From positions 1 through 35,952 of the forward strand of contig JAURGE010000027.1 of the NCBI GenBank assembly GCA_030833925.1: 35,952 bases of DNA. Direction: 5' to 3'. The translations under genes and the position numbers were made by a program. This stretch comes from Alphaproteobacteria bacterium. GTDB taxonomy: Bacteria; Pseudomonadota; Alphaproteobacteria; Bin95. This document shows positions 35,769-35,952 of the stretch, one piece after another. Each line of letters opens with the position of its first letter. Within the stretch, counting starts at the first letter, position 1. A model generated the notes under the pieces. The model saw only the letters and a list, made by a program, of their open reading frames with translations. It made no database searches and had not been told where the DNA came from.

Positions 35769-35952
35769 GAGCTAACGAAATAAAGCGGCGTTGGCAGGCA
35801 GGCGAAGCCTGCGTCAATGGTTGGTGTGCAATTCCGAGCACTGCTTCAGTTGAAGCTATGGCTCATCAAGGATGGGACTCATTAACAATAGATATGCAGC
35901 ATGGACTTGTAGATTACAGTAATGCGCTTCCAATGCTTCAAACTATTTCAAC
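35765..35952 (+). CDS. HpcH/HpaI-type aldolase (5' part only)
   Basis: The ATG at 35765 overlaps the stop of the dehydrogenase, and the frame stays open for 62 codons to the window edge. The block GWDSLTIDMQHGLVDYSNAL is typical of the HpcH/HpaI class II aldolases, which cleave 4-hydroxy-2-oxoacids to pyruvate and an aldehyde using a divalent metal. The metal ligands and most of the barrel lie outside the window. The paired dehydrogenase could act on its product or substrate; this is inference. Confidence 0.82.
   Translation, partial: MRANEIKRRWQAGEACVNGWCAIPSTASVEAMAHQGWDSLTIDMQHGLVDYSNALPMLQTIS

Noticed and set aside
1..35952. CRISPR arrays, insertion sequences, prophage or rRNA genes
   Set aside because: No regularly spaced repeats, transposase-like frames, phage proteins or conserved rRNA sequence were seen on reading through.

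Overview
The window reads as chromosomal DNA of an alphaproteobacterium of moderate GC content. The family-level signs are the EF-G/EF-Tu/S10-spc-alpha ribosomal supercluster in one direction, a short adenylate kinase without the zinc lid, the absence of rpsD and rpmJ from their enterobacterial positions, the ffs-dnaX-ybaB-recR order, and a J-protein/CobS/CobT operon. The gene set fits a heterotrophic, probably marine, Rhodospirillales-like lineage, but the taxon is an inference. I saw no phage gene, insertion sequence or CRISPR array.

Bases 1-15370 carry the translation block on the + strand: end of fusA, tuf, the S10 genes (rpsJ to rpsQ), the spc genes (rplN to secY), adk, then rpsM, rpsK, rpoA and rplQ. 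Genes mostly overlap or lie less than 30 bp apart. A strong sigma70-type promoter (TTGACG, 16 bp, TATAAT) restarts transcription before rpsM. A rho-independent terminator follows rplQ. Two hairpins sit in the only sizeable internal gaps, rpmD-rplO and rpsK-rpoA.

Bases 15447-25880 are accessory and metabolic. On the - strand are an RlmJ-like 23S rRNA methyltransferase with an altered catalytic motif and a threonine-dehydrogenase-like zinc dehydrogenase. Next, on the + strand, comes an unusual three-gene cassette: a small S-adenosylmethionine-decarboxylase-like pyruvoyl protein, a SET-domain methyltransferase overlapping it by 4 bp, and a fused GNAT acetyltransferase/nitrilase-family amidohydrolase. 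The leader of the first gene can fold so that its ribosome binding site is paired. This cassette is the best candidate here for an undescribed system. It is followed by hydroxypyruvate isomerase (-), a molybdopterin oxidoreductase (+), and an amidohydrolase/SDR pair (-).

Bases 26041-29089 are housekeeping: tRNA-Ala(CGC) on the - strand, then the 4.5S SRP RNA, dnaX, ybaB and recR on the + strand.

Bases 29139-34685 are all on the - strand: a two-gene thiamine-diphosphate 2-oxoacid (or acetoin) dehydrogenase E1 without its E2/E3, and a J-protein/cobS/cobT operon whose predicted promoter lies so close to the first start codon that the mRNA may be leaderless. The window ends on the + strand with a D-2-hydroxyacid dehydrogenase translationally coupled to a truncated HpcH/HpaI-type aldolase.
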